DNA of 64,000 nt, taken from Nocardia niigatensis NBRC 100131. Lineage in GTDB: Bacteria; Actinomycetota; Actinomycetes; Mycobacteriales; Mycobacteriaceae. Both the position numbers and the translations under genes were made by a program. Position 1 is the stretch's first letter, and each line of letters opens with the position of its first letter. Below the pieces are notes generated by a model. The model ran no database searches and had not been told where the DNA came from. It worked only from the letters and a program-made list of their open reading frames with translations. Of the stretch, positions 33,734 to 43,641 are shown piece by piece. Where the stretch lies: positions 1-64,000 of the forward strand of contig NZ_BAGC01000005.1 in NCBI RefSeq assembly GCF_000308655.1. The letters are read 5' to 3'.

Positions 33734-33760
33734 TTTGGTATGCAAATCTTGGGAGGGAAA

Positions 33761-36700
33761 ATGACCGATCAGTCATTCAATTCCGAAACCGGCGTCGATG
33801 CCGGATCCATTGCCATTACCGGGATCGGCTGCCGATTTCCTGGCGCGCCCACGGCGGCAGATCTGTGGCGCTTGCTGGTGAATGGGGGAGATTCGATCTC
33901 CGAGGTGCCGCTGGATCGGTTCGACATCGATGCTTTCTACAGCCCGATCGCGGGTGTTCCCGGCACCATAACCACGCGGTTCGGTGGCTTTTTGCCCGAC
34001 GTAGCGCGGTTCGACAACACGTTCTTCTCACTGTCCCCCCGCGAATCCGCGCGAATGGATCCGCAGCATCGCCTCCTGCTCGAAGTCGCTTGGGAGGCAT
34101 TGGAAGACGCAGGTGAATCTCCTGGTGACGATAGAGCCGGGCGCAAGGGTGTGTACATCGGCCTGATCAACAATGACTACAAAGACCTGCTGCTGCGACG
34201 GCCCGAATTTCTTGACGCGCATGCCAGCGCCGGCGTCGCCAACGCTATGGCCTCCGGACGTGTGTCCTTCGCACTGGGCTTCGAAGGTCCGAGTGTCACA
34301 GTCGACACCGCTTGTTCTTCTTCTCTGGTAGCTGTGCACTCTGCGTGCACGGACCTACTCACGGGGACCAGCGATCTGGCGGTCGCGGGTGGTGTGAATA
34401 TCGTCCTGACTCCCGAACCCAGCATTTGTTTCGCCCAGTCCGGGATGTTGGCGGTCGACGGGCGGTGCAAGTTCGGTGATGCGTCGGCCGACGGCTTCGT
34501 GCGTAGCGAAGGCTGCGGCGTTGTCGTGCTCGAACGACTCGAGGACGCGGTGGCCGCAGGCAAACATATCTACGCGGTGATCACTGGCAGCGCGGTCAAC
34601 AATGACGGCCGCAGTGGCGGTGGACTTCAGATGACACCTAGCAGCGCCGGCCAGGCCGCGGTAATCCGGGCCGCGTGTGCGAAAGCCGGAGTTGCACCGT
34701 CAGACCTGCAATACATCGAGGCCCACGGCACCGGTACCGCGGTCGGGGACCCGATCGAGATCGAGACTTTGGGCCGGGTGGTTTCGGATGAGCGGCGCTC
34801 CGGCGAGCCATGTCTGCTCGGTAGCGTCAAGACCAATATCGGGCACACCGAATCCGCTGCCGGTATCGCGGGACTCATCAAGGTGGCTCTGTCGATCCAC
34901 CACCGCACGCTGCCCGCAAGCCTGCACCTACGGACACCCAATCCCGGAATCGCCTGGGACGACTATCCGGTTGAAATCAATGGCGTGGTACGGGATTGGC
35001 CGGAGCGCGACGGGCGGCTGCTCGCAGGAGTGAACTCGTTCGGGCTGTCGGGTACCAACGCACACGTAGTTCTGGCCGGGCCGCCGTCGATGCCGACCGC
35101 GGCCCCGGTGGACGAGTCCGTGCGGCCGATGCTGCTGCCGGTGACCGCACCCACCACTTCGGGTCTGCGCCGACAGTCCGAGCGACTGGCGCAGTGGCTG
35201 AGGTCCGAGGACGGCACCGATGCACCGGGGCTGGCTCGAACGCTCTCGCGTTATCGGACACACCATCCGCATCGGGCCGCAGTTGTCGGGCGCTCTGTCG
35301 AAGACTTGTGCCATGGGCTCGATCTGGCAGCTACGCGAACCACCCGTCCGAACGTCGCGCTCGGTGTCGCGGCCAAGCCCGGCAAAGTCGTTTTCGTCTT
35401 TCCTGGGCAGGGTTCGCAATGGGCCGGTATGGGTGCCGAGCTGTGGCAGCGTGACGCCGCCTTCCGCACGGCGATCAAGCGGTGCGACCGAGTTCTGAGG
35501 TCGGTGGCCGGCTGGTCGTTGATCGACGAGCTCACCAAGGATCCGGCTCAGGGGCTTCCCGATCGTATCGACATCGTCCAGCCGATGCTGTTCGCAGTCC
35601 AGGTCGCTCTTGCCGAGACCTGGCGGGCCTGGGGCATCCAACCCGACGCGGTGATCGGGCACAGCATGGGTGAGGTGGCCGCGGCCTATGTCGCCGGTCG
35701 GCTGAGCCTCGAGGACGCCACGCAGGTCATCTGTTTGCGCAGTCGGCTTGCCGCCCGGATCGCGGGTCGCGGTGCTATGGCGACCGTCGAGCTGTCCCGG
35801 CAGCAGGCCGCTGAACTGGTTGCGACGTATCCGGATCGACTGGCTGTCGCGGTGTGCAACAGCCCATCTCAGACCGTCATCTCCGGCGAGGCAGGCGCGA
35901 TCGACGAGGTCCTGTGCCGACTCGAGGAGCGCGGCCTCCAGGGGTGGCGCATCGATGTCGATTTCGCGTCCCACTGCCCGCAGATCGATGAATTCGAACC
36001 GGAATTCGCAGCACAGCTGGCCGGGATCACGCCGCTGCCCGGACGACTCCGGTTCTACTCCACGGTGCTGGGACGCGTACTCGGCGACGAACAACTCGAT
36101 GCCGGCTACTGGTTCGCCAATATGCGCTCGACGGTCCTGTTCTGGGATGGCGTCGAGCAACTGGTGGCCGATGGTTTTCACACATTGTTGGAGATCAGCC
36201 CCCACCCCGCACTGCTGGGTGCGGTGCAGCCGGCGCTCGATGACGCCGAACTCCTTGTCCAGGTGCTGCCTTCGGGCCGACGGGAGCGGGAACTGGAGTC
36301 GATGCTGTCCTCGGCCGGCACGCTCTTCACACAGGGCTGGGAACTGGACTGGTCCCGGCTGCAGCAGCCGGGCGCGCCGCTTCCGTTGTTGCCGACCTAC
36401 GCTTGGGAGCCGAACCGGCACTGGCTGCCCGATGACACCGGTGCCGACCGGCGGGCCAGGGTGCCCAGACGTCACTCGTGGGCCGATAAATTCTCTGCTA
36501 CAACCACTCTCGCCACCATGCCGGACGTTCGCATCGCCGGTGCGATCGTCGATCTCGGGGAGCTGTCTTATCTGACCGACCACCGGGTCGGGGAATCCGC
36601 GGTGCTCCCGGCCACCTGCTACCTCACCGCGGTGCTCGGTGCGGGCGGACCCGGAACCGAGCTGGCCGACGTCGACATCGCGAAGGCGCTGTTCCTCAAC

Positions 36701-39700
36701 GAGGACCGGCCAGTCGACATGCAACTGATGATCCGCCGCCGGACCCCGGAAACGTCCGAATTCAGCTTCTGCAGCACGGAATCCGGGCACACGCCGGGCA
36801 CGGTGACCTGGACCGAGCACTGCACCGGTTCGCTGCGGACTGCGAAACCCGATGCGGCGCTACCGCATCCGGCCGATCTGGCGGCGATTCGAGCGCGGAT
36901 CGCCGACCCGGTCGTCGTCGGCGAATTCTATGCCGAGCTGGGCGGTTACGGCCTGAATTATGGGCCTGGATTCCAGGGCGTGGTGTCGGTGTATCGCGGT
37001 GTCGGCGAGGCATTCGGGCGGATCGAGGCCCCGGCCGGGATCGCCGACCGCGGGGAGATCATCCACCCGGCCGTGTTCGACGCGTGCCTGCAGGTGGTCG
37101 GCGTTTGCGAGCTGAGCGGGCAGGCAACGTCCGGACAGGTCTTCCTGCCGGTCGGAGTCGAACAGCTGCGGTACTTCGGTGGCCGCCGGGACGTTCTGTA
37201 CTGCCATGTCGTGCGCCGGGCCGATTCCATCGCAGACAGCCCACGGATGGATGTCCGGGTGTACGACGAGGCAGGCGAGCCGGTGCTCGAAGCACTCGGG
37301 CTGCGGTTGCGCGAAATCGGTGGAACTCAGCAAGGGGGAAGCTGGCGGGTCGAAGACAGTTTACTCGAACTCACTTGGGCACCAAGCGAAGCGGCGCCGG
37401 AACCTCCGGAGCGGATAACGGACGGGGCGTGGGTGTTACTGACCGACGCGTCGGGTGCCGGACGCGAGCTGGCGGATCGCCTGAACAACCTCGGCGCGGT
37501 GGTGGCGACCGTCGAGCGCGGGAACGGTTTCGAGGTTGTCGAGCCGGGGCGCTGGTACCGGGTAGGCCCGCATTCGACCGACGATCTTGCGTCTGTCATC
37601 GCTGATTTCGGTCAGGCGCGCGGCCGCCCCGTCACCGATTTGGTGCACCTGTGGAATCTCGATGTGCTCCCGCCGGCCGATCTCGATGCCGAGGCACTCT
37701 CGTCGGCGGAGACCCTCGGGCCGATCAGCATGCTGCATATGGTGCACGCGCTCGGTGAGACCGCCCGGACGCGCATCACTGTCGTGACGCAGGGCGCTCA
37801 CGCTCTCGACACGGACGCTGCGGTGGCGGTAGCTCAGGCACCGGCCTGGGGCCTCGGCCGGGTGATCGCTCGCGAACGCCCGGAATTCGATTGCACACTG
37901 GTCGATCTCGCGGCCGGTGAGGCTCCGGTGAAACAATTGGACGCGCTGGTCGCGGAGTTGCTGACCCGTGATGGCGAGCGGGAGATTGCTCTTCGCGGAC
38001 TTGGACGGCATGTCGCACGTCTGGACCGGACCGATGGGTCCGGCGACCTCGACGTCGCCCGGACCGCGATTCCCTCTTCCGAACCGTTCCGGCTGGAAAA
38101 CCGGACGCCGGGCATCCTGGATGGTCTGGTGCTGCGCAGCACCGCGCGCCTGGATCCGCAGCCCGGATTCGTCGAGATCAATGTGCGGGCTGCTGCCCTG
38201 AACTTCATCGACATCATGTCGGCGATGGGCGTGCTGCCCAACTACGGCCGGTTCGAAGGCCCGCTCGGCATCGAATGCTCGGGCGTGGTCACCGCGGTCG
38301 GCGCGGGTGTCGAGGACTTCGCCGTCGGCGACGAGGTTGTCGCCATGGCGCCCAACAGCATTGCCTCCTACGTGGTGACCAATGCCTACTGCGTCGCGCA
38401 CAAGCCCGCGCAGATGACCTTCACCGAGGGATCGACCATCCCGGTGGCCTTCCTCACCGCGTGGTATTCGCTGATCACTCTGGGCCGGCTGGCCCCGGGG
38501 GAGCGGGTGTTGATCCACTCGGCGGCCGGCGGTGTCGGCCTTGCCGCCATCGAGATCTGCCGGATGGTCGGCGCCGAGGTGCTCGCGACAGTCGGAACCG
38601 AGGAGAAGCGCGAGTTCCTCCGGGCCCGCGGTGTGCGGCACATCATGGACTCGCATTCGCTGGACTGGGCTGCCGAGACGATGCGCATCACCGATGGCGC
38701 CGGCGTCGATATCGTGCTCAATTCGCTGGCCGGAGAGGCTATTCCGCTCGGCATCGGGGTACTGGCTCCGTACGGGCGGTTCATCGAGATCGGTAAGCGC
38801 GACATCTACGACAACAAGGAGATCGGGCTGTACCCGTTCCGGGCCAACCTGAGCTTCTACGCTGTGGACCTGGACCGGATCACCCGCGAGCGTCCGGAGA
38901 TCTGGGGCGGTGTGCAGCGCGAGATCATGCCCAAGTTCGCGGATGGCACCTTCTCCCTGCTGCCGTTCCGGCAGTACGACTCCGATGCCATCCACGACGC
39001 CTTCCGCTTCATGGCTCGTGGTCAGCACATCGGCAAGGTCGTCATCGACCTGGACTGCCCGGAAGTCATGGTGGCGGGCACCGCCCAGGGAGCGCTGCTA
39101 CGCGCCGACGGCACGTACCTGATCACCGGCGGCCTCGGCGGACTGGGTTTGCTGACCGCCGAGTGGCTGGCCGAACGCGGTGTCGGACGCCTGGTGCTGA
39201 TGGGTCGCAGTGCACCGTCTGAGCAGACGCGGGCCAAACTGCGGGAGATCGAGGTGATGGGAACGCAGGTCGAAGTGGCCCGCGTCGACGTCACGGTCGA
39301 AGCCGAGGTGATCGAACTGCTCGCCCGGATCCGGGAGACTGGGGCGCCGCTGCGCGGAATCCTGCACTGCGCCATGGTGCTCGACGACGGCGTGCTCGCC
39401 GAACTCGACGCGGACCGGATGCGCACCGCCATGGCGCCGAAGGTGCAGGGCATCTGGAACCTGCACACGCACACCGCGTCCGATCCGCTCGCGCTGTTCG
39501 TTCTGTTCTCCTCCGCGGCCTCGCTGCTGGGCTCGCCAGGTCAGGGTAACTATGCCGCCGGCAATGCCTTCCTCGATGCGCTGGCGCACCACCGGCGCTC
39601 TCTCGGTCTGCCGGCGACCAGTATCAACTGGGGTGCGTGGGCGGAGATCGGCCAGGCCGCTCAGGATGGCCGCGACAGCCGGCTGGGTAACCGCGGCATC

Positions 39701-40324
39701 GGGAGCATGACACCCGCGCAGGGCCTGGAAGCCCTCGAAGCGGTGATCATGGCCGATCCCGTGCAGGTCGCGGTGCTGAATCTCGACGTGGCGCGCTGGG
39801 CACAGCTGTATCCATCGGCGGCCACCTCGCCCTTCTACAGCCGATTGATGAACGACATGCCGCAGTCCGACGGCGACGGTACCGGCACGCTGATCCGCCG
39901 CGCCCTGCGGTCGGGAGACCGGGCCGAGGCCACCGCGGCGCTTGCGGAGTTCCTGCGCGAGGCCGTGGCGAGAGTCATCGGTATCCAGCCGGCCGAGCTG
40001 TCCGTGGACACCGAGCTCACCAGGCTCGGAATCGATTCCCTGATGGCGGTCGAACTGCGCAACAAGATCACCGCCGAATTGCGGGTAGAACTCCTGCCGA
40101 CCGCACTGCTCAAGGGCCCCACCGTGGTTCAGCTGGAGCAACAGATCGTGGCGCTACTGGATCAGGAGATCGCGGACAGCGGCATGGCCGAGGTCATCGA
40201 GCCGGAGACTTCGCTCGACCCGGCACGGGCTCAGGATCTACTGGAACGTATCGACGAGCTGTCCGACACCGAAGTGGAGGCTCTGCTCGCCGATCTCGCC
40301 GCCGCGGGCGAGGCCACGGAATGA
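33761..40324 (+). CDS. Fully reducing type I PKS (KS-AT-DH-ER-KR-ACP), Mas-like
   Basis: A 2187-residue single-module PKS. KS about 18-445 with C185, H322 and H362; AT about 540-850 with GHSMGE (S635) and VDFASH (733-738), close to the Mas-type AT, which takes branched extenders; DH about 910-1190 with H941 in HxxxGxxxxP and D1107; ER about 1440-1755 with HSAAGGVGLAA; KR about 1780-1960 with TGGLGGLG and Y1931; ACP with S2093 in GIDSLMAVEL. The layout and length match mycocerosic acid synthase (about 2111 aa), an iterative enzyme; whether this one iterates is unknown. All catalytic residues I looked for are present. ATG 33761 was chosen over 33740 because GGGAGGGA lies 2-9 nt before it. No loading domain or fatty-acyl-AMP ligase is present. 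Confidence 0.95.
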   Translation: MTDQSFNSETGVDAGSIAITGIGCRFPGAPTAADLWRLLVNGGDSISEVPLDRFDIDAFYSPIAGVPGTITTRFGGFLPDVARFDNTFFSLSPRESARMDPQHRLLLEVAWEALEDAGESPGDDRAGRKGVYIGLINNDYKDLLLRRPEFLDAHASAGVANAMASGRVSFALGFEGPSVTVDTACSSSLVAVHSACTDLLTGTSDLAVAGGVNIVLTPEPSICFAQSGMLAVDGRCKFGDASADGFVRSEGCGVVVLERLEDAVAAGKHIYAVITGSAVNNDGRSGGGLQMTPSSAGQAAVIRAACAKAGVAPSDLQYIEAHGTGTAVGDPIEIETLGRVVSDERRSGEPCLLGSVKTNIGHTESAAGIAGLIKVALSIHHRTLPASLHLRTPNPGIAWDDYPVEINGVVRDWPERDGRLLAGVNSFGLSGTNAHVVLAGPPSMPTAAPVDESVRPMLLPVTAPTTSGLRRQSERLAQWLRSEDGTDAPGLARTLSRYRTHHPHRAAVVGRSVEDLCHGLDLAATRTTRPNVALGVAAKPGKVVFVFPGQGSQWAGMGAELWQRDAAFRTAIKRCDRVLRSVAGWSLIDELTKDPAQGLPDRIDIVQPMLFAVQVALAETWRAWGIQPDAVIGHSMGEVAAAYVAGRLSLEDATQVICLRSRLAARIAGRGAMATVELSRQQAAELVATYPDRLAVAVCNSPSQTVISGEAGAIDEVLCRLEERGLQGWRIDVDFASHCPQIDEFEPEFAAQLAGITPLPGRLRFYSTVLGRVLGDEQLDAGYWFANMRSTVLFWDGVEQLVADGFHTLLEISPHPALLGAVQPALDDAELLVQVLPSGRRERELESMLSSAGTLFTQGWELDWSRLQQPGAPLPLLPTYAWEPNRHWLPDDTGADRRARVPRRHSWADKFSATTTLATMPDVRIAGAIVDLGELSYLTDHRVGESAVLPATCYLTAVLGAGGPGTELADVDIAKALFLNEDRPVDMQLMIRRRTPETSEFSFCSTESGHTPGTVTWTEHCTGSLRTAKPDAALPHPADLAAIRARIADPVVVGEFYAELGGYGLNYGPGFQGVVSVYRGVGEAFGRIEAPAGIADRGEIIHPAVFDACLQVVGVCELSGQATSGQVFLPVGVEQLRYFGGRRDVLYCHVVRRADSIADSPRMDVRVYDEAGEPVLEALGLRLREIGGTQQGGSWRVEDSLLELTWAPSEAAPEPPERITDGAWVLLTDASGAGRELADRLNNLGAVVATVERGNGFEVVEPGRWYRVGPHSTDDLASVIADFGQARGRPVTDLVHLWNLDVLPPADLDAEALSSAETLGPISMLHMVHALGETARTRITVVTQGAHALDTDAAVAVAQAPAWGLGRVIARERPEFDCTLVDLAAGEAPVKQLDALVAELLTRDGEREIALRGLGRHVARLDRTDGSGDLDVARTAIPSSEPFRLENRTPGILDGLVLRSTARLDPQPGFVEINVRAAALNFIDIMSAMGVLPNYGRFEGPLGIECSGVVTAVGAGVEDFAVGDEVVAMAPNSIASYVVTNAYCVAHKPAQMTFTEGSTIPVAFLTAWYSLITLGRLAPGERVLIHSAAGGVGLAAIEICRMVGAEVLATVGTEEKREFLRARGVRHIMDSHSLDWAAETMRITDGAGVDIVLNSLAGEAIPLGIGVLAPYGRFIEIGKRDIYDNKEIGLYPFRANLSFYAVDLDRITRERPEIWGGVQREIMPKFADGTFSLLPFRQYDSDAIHDAFRFMARGQHIGKVVIDLDCPEVMVAGTAQGALLRADGTYLITGGLGGLGLLTAEWLAERGVGRLVLMGRSAPSEQTRAKLREIEVMGTQVEVARVDVTVEAEVIELLARIRETGAPLRGILHCAMVLDDGVLAELDADRMRTAMAPKVQGIWNLHTHTASDPLALFVLFSSAASLLGSPGQGNYAAGNAFLDALAHHRRSLGLPATSINWGAWAEIGQAAQDGRDSRLGNRGIGSMTPAQGLEALEAVIMADPVQVAVLNLDVARWAQLYPSAATSPFYSRLMNDMPQSDGDGTGTLIRRALRSGDRAEATAALAEFLREAVARVIGIQPAELSVDTELTRLGIDSLMAVELRNKITAELRVELLPTALLKGPTVVQLEQQIVALLDQEIADSGMAEVIEPETSLDPARAQDLLERIDELSDTEVEALLADLAAAGEATE

Positions 40325-43300
40325 CCGGCGCGCAGGCCGCCGATCCCGCGGCGATGCAACGAGAACGATTGCGGGAGTTGCTGACACAGCGCGCGCACAC
40401 GGCATCGACCGGGCATCCACTCTCGGAAGGGCAGCGGGCGCTCTGGCTGCTGCACCAGCTGAACCCGAACGATCCGGCCTACAACGAGGTCACGATGGCC
40501 GAATTGGTGGCCGACCGCAGCGACGACGAGGTGTTGTCGGCCTACCGAATCCTGCTGGCCCGGCATGCCTGCCTGCGCACGACCTACGGTGAGAATGCCG
40601 GTGTGCCGACCCAGGTCGTGCGCCCGGTGGACGACTCGCTGACCTTCACCGTCCATCACCTCGGTGCGGCCTCCGATGCGGAGTGCACGCGTATCGCGCA
40701 GCGACTGGCCCGCGCTCCCTTCGCGCTCGGTGCGGGGCCGGTGGCCCGCGTCGATCTGCTACGCCGCGTGGGCGCACCCGCGATCTTCCTGTTCACCGCA
40801 CACCACATCGCACTGGACGGGTGGTCGTTCATGATCCTGACCGAGGATCTGTGCGCCCTGCTGTCCGGCGCCGAACCACGCGCGCTATCACCGGTGGGCT
40901 ATCTGGATCATTGTGTGGCGCAAGCCCGTTCCTTGAGCGGTCCGCGCGGTGTGCAGCTGCGTGACTACTGGCGGGGCAGGCTCGCGGATCTGCCGGAACC
41001 GCTGGACCTCGGCGCGACCGGATCGCGGGGGCCACTGGCTGCGGCACCCGCGGCGGTGCGCGAATTCCGGGTGGACGCGGCCCTCAACGAACGGGTGCGG
41101 GATTTCGCTGTCGCGGCCGGTGTCACGGTATCGACGGTGTTCATGACGACGTTCCAGGCCTTGCTGCGGTGGTATGCCCTCCGGGACGACATCGTGATCG
41201 GGACATTCGCCGGCGGGCGTCCTGCGAGCGTGTTCGAAACCGTGGTGGGGTACTTCGTCAATCCGGTCGTGCTGCGCGCCGATCTCTCGGACGATCCGAC
41301 CTTCACCGAGCTGGTCCGCCGCGGTCACGCCACGCTCATCGACGCGCTCGACCATCAGGACTATCCGTTCCAGCGGATCGTCGCCGACCTGGCCGTGCCG
41401 CGTGACGTGAGCCGGAATCCGATCTTCGACGTGCTCTTCTCTTTTCAGAGTCAACGGCGGTTCAGCGGCCGCACCCTCGACGAGCTGGCATCGAAGCTCA
41501 CGCTCGGCGACGGTGCCGGCGAACCGGCCGATGCGCCCCTGCGGTTCCTGATGTTCGAGCAGGAGTTCGCGAAATTCGATTTGATACTGGAGGTTTTCGA
41601 GGTCGGCACCGATCTCACCGTGTACCTGAAGTATCGGGCCGATCTGTTCGAGCCGGAGCTGATCGACCGCCTCGGCAACAGCTTCCGGACCTTGGCGCGG
41701 CGCGCGCTCGACGACCCCGGTGCCCGGATATCGCAGCTGTCGCCGCTGTCTCCTGCCGAGTTCGAGGAGGTCGTCGGTGAATACAACGGCACGGCCGAGG
41801 AATTCGACGCCGATCCGATCCCGCTGCACGCCATAGATGAGCAGATTCGGCGTACGCCCGAGATCATCGCATGTGTCAGTGGCGAGGAAAGCCTGACCTA
41901 CGCGGAGCTCGGGTACTGGACCGACCAGTACGCCGGAGAGCTGGTGCGGGCAGGCGTGCGCCCCGGCGAGTTCGTTGGGGTCGCGCTGGAACGCTCCTGC
42001 GAGCTCATCGTTGCCATCCTGGCGGTCCTGCGGGCCGGTGCGGTGTATGTACCGCTGGATCCCGAACTTCCCGCCGACAGAATCGATTACGTGCTGCGCG
42101 ATACCGGTGCTCGATTCGCGATCGGGGACGGCACCCGCGAGACGGGGCCGGTGCGCTGGCTGACCGTGAGCCGCCCCATGGATACGGCGGACACGCCGGT
42201 CGTGTTCACCCCGCCCGCCCCGGACGCGGTCGCTTACGCCATGTACACCTCCGGCTCGACCGGCTATCCGAAGGGCGTGCTGATCACCCATCGAGCCCTG
42301 GCCAACCGGCTCCACGACGGCGCCCGCCGGTTCGGGCTGAGTCCCGCCGACGCGATGCTGCAGCGGACCGCGCTCAGTTTCGACGTTTCGGTGGGGGAGC
42401 TGCTGTTGCCGTTGGTTTCCGGTGCGCGGCTGGTGTTCGCCAAGCCGGGCGGGCATCGCGATCCCGGATATCTGGCCGATCTCATTGCGCGCGAGGCCAT
42501 TACCACCGCCTACTTCGTGCCATCCACCCTGCGCCTGTTCCTGACCGTGGCGGACGCCGACTCCTGCGCGTCGCTGCGCCGGGTGTTCTGCATCGGCGAG
42601 GAACTCACCGCCGAGCTGCGCGACCGGTTCTTCGAGCGGCTCGACTGCGAGCTGTACAACTTCTACGGTCCCACCGAAGCGACCATCGAGGCGACCGCGT
42701 GGCGGTGTGAAAACGACGATGACCGTCGCTATGTGCCGATCGGCACGCCCCTGGCGAACACCACCATCTACCTGCTCGACGATCGGCACCAGGCGGTGCC
42801 CGTGGGCGGTGTCGGGGAGATCTGCCTCGGCGGTGTCCAGGTCGCCCTCGGCTATCTGAACAAGCCCGGCCGCACCGCGGAGTCGTTCGTCGCCGACCCG
42901 TTCACGCACCGGCCCGGCGCACGGATGTACCGGACCGGTGATCTGGCGCGCCGACACATCGACGGGACAGTGCGCTACCTGGGCCGCAGAGACGGTCAGG
43001 CCAAGGTCCGCGGCGCTCGCATCGAGACCGCCGAGGTGGAATTCCAGCTGTCGGCGCATGCGGCGGTGGACGCGGCGGTGGTGTCCGTCGTCGATACCGA
43101 CGCGGGCAATGATCTGGTCGCGCACCTGGTGGTGGCGGAGCCCGCGCCGTCGGTGGCCGAACTGCGCGAGCATTTGAGTGCGGTGCTGCCGCAGGCGATG
43201 ATTCCGCATCGTTTCCACTACGTGGATGCCATTCCACTGACGCCCAGCGGTAAAGCCGATCGGCGCGGGCTGCTGCGCGATGCCGCCAACCGTGGCGTGT

Positions 43301-43641
43301 CGCGCACGGCTCCGCGTGGTCCTACCTCGGATCTCGAGATCGCCGTCGCCAAGGTATGGCAAGAAGTGCTGGGGGCCAACGAGATCGGGATCGACGACAA
43401 TTTCTTCGATCTGGGTGGGGACAGCGTCCGGCTCGTCGCTGTGCATCGCGAATTGACCCGGATCGCGGCCCGGGAATTCCCGATGATCGAACTGTTCCGC
43501 TATCCGACAATCAGTTCGACAGCCGCCTATCTGGAGAACCCAGCCGTCGAGGATCGTGCCGAAACCGGTCGGCGGCGCGGGCAGGAGCGACAGGAATTCT
43601 TGCGCACGGCGCGACGGAGTGGTGGGCGGTCGGCGCGATGA
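40321..43641 (+). CDS. Single-module NRPS (C-A-T)
   Basis: A 1106-residue NRPS. Condensation domain about 35-470 with HHIALDG (161-167); adenylation domain about 500-990 with A3 YTSGSTGYPKG (about 642), A4 FDVS (D688) and the A10 lysine K978 in PSGKADRR; thiolation domain with S1035 in FDLGGDSVRL. Aligning by eye to the GrsA specificity pocket gives D-V-G-Y-F-I-F-I-E-K, which I cannot assign to an amino acid. The start codon overlaps the PKS stop as ATGA, so the module probably takes the PKS chain and adds one amino acid. No epimerase or TE domain is in this protein. The separate MbtH-like gene at 58705 may assist its A domain. Confidence 0.94.
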   Translation: MTGAQAADPAAMQRERLRELLTQRAHTASTGHPLSEGQRALWLLHQLNPNDPAYNEVTMAELVADRSDDEVLSAYRILLARHACLRTTYGENAGVPTQVVRPVDDSLTFTVHHLGAASDAECTRIAQRLARAPFALGAGPVARVDLLRRVGAPAIFLFTAHHIALDGWSFMILTEDLCALLSGAEPRALSPVGYLDHCVAQARSLSGPRGVQLRDYWRGRLADLPEPLDLGATGSRGPLAAAPAAVREFRVDAALNERVRDFAVAAGVTVSTVFMTTFQALLRWYALRDDIVIGTFAGGRPASVFETVVGYFVNPVVLRADLSDDPTFTELVRRGHATLIDALDHQDYPFQRIVADLAVPRDVSRNPIFDVLFSFQSQRRFSGRTLDELASKLTLGDGAGEPADAPLRFLMFEQEFAKFDLILEVFEVGTDLTVYLKYRADLFEPELIDRLGNSFRTLARRALDDPGARISQLSPLSPAEFEEVVGEYNGTAEEFDADPIPLHAIDEQIRRTPEIIACVSGEESLTYAELGYWTDQYAGELVRAGVRPGEFVGVALERSCELIVAILAVLRAGAVYVPLDPELPADRIDYVLRDTGARFAIGDGTRETGPVRWLTVSRPMDTADTPVVFTPPAPDAVAYAMYTSGSTGYPKGVLITHRALANRLHDGARRFGLSPADAMLQRTALSFDVSVGELLLPLVSGARLVFAKPGGHRDPGYLADLIAREAITTAYFVPSTLRLFLTVADADSCASLRRVFCIGEELTAELRDRFFERLDCELYNFYGPTEATIEATAWRCENDDDRRYVPIGTPLANTTIYLLDDRHQAVPVGGVGEICLGGVQVALGYLNKPGRTAESFVADPFTHRPGARMYRTGDLARRHIDGTVRYLGRRDGQAKVRGARIETAEVEFQLSAHAAVDAAVVSVVDTDAGNDLVAHLVVAEPAPSVAELREHLSAVLPQAMIPHRFHYVDAIPLTPSGKADRRGLLRDAANRGVSRTAPRGPTSDLEIAVAKVWQEVLGANEIGIDDNFFDLGGDSVRLVAVHRELTRIAAREFPMIELFRYPTISSTAAYLENPAVEDRAETGRRRGQERQEFLRTARRSGGRSAR

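Larger units (their letters stand above)
33307..33760. promoter_or_regulatory. Leader and promoter region of the PKS-NRPS cluster
   Basis: A 454-bp gap. In order: the mce4 terminator (33328-33360); a CCTCGGA-GTGA-TCCGAGG hairpin (33481-33498); an exact KstR box (33568-33581) between two copies of CAGATCTGT; a possible 25-codon leader frame (33656-33733) containing an inverted repeat and a 14-bp palindrome; and the ribosome site GGGAGGGA (33751-33758) for the PKS. The region is less GC-rich than the flanking genes. Confidence 0.6.

Noticed and set aside
34928-36820. Long minus-strand open frames inside the PKS and NRPS genes (also 37436-39028, 39098-40141, 40888-43446)
   Set aside because: All lie opposite catalytic domains with intact motifs and show no recognisable protein features; they are antisense shadows.
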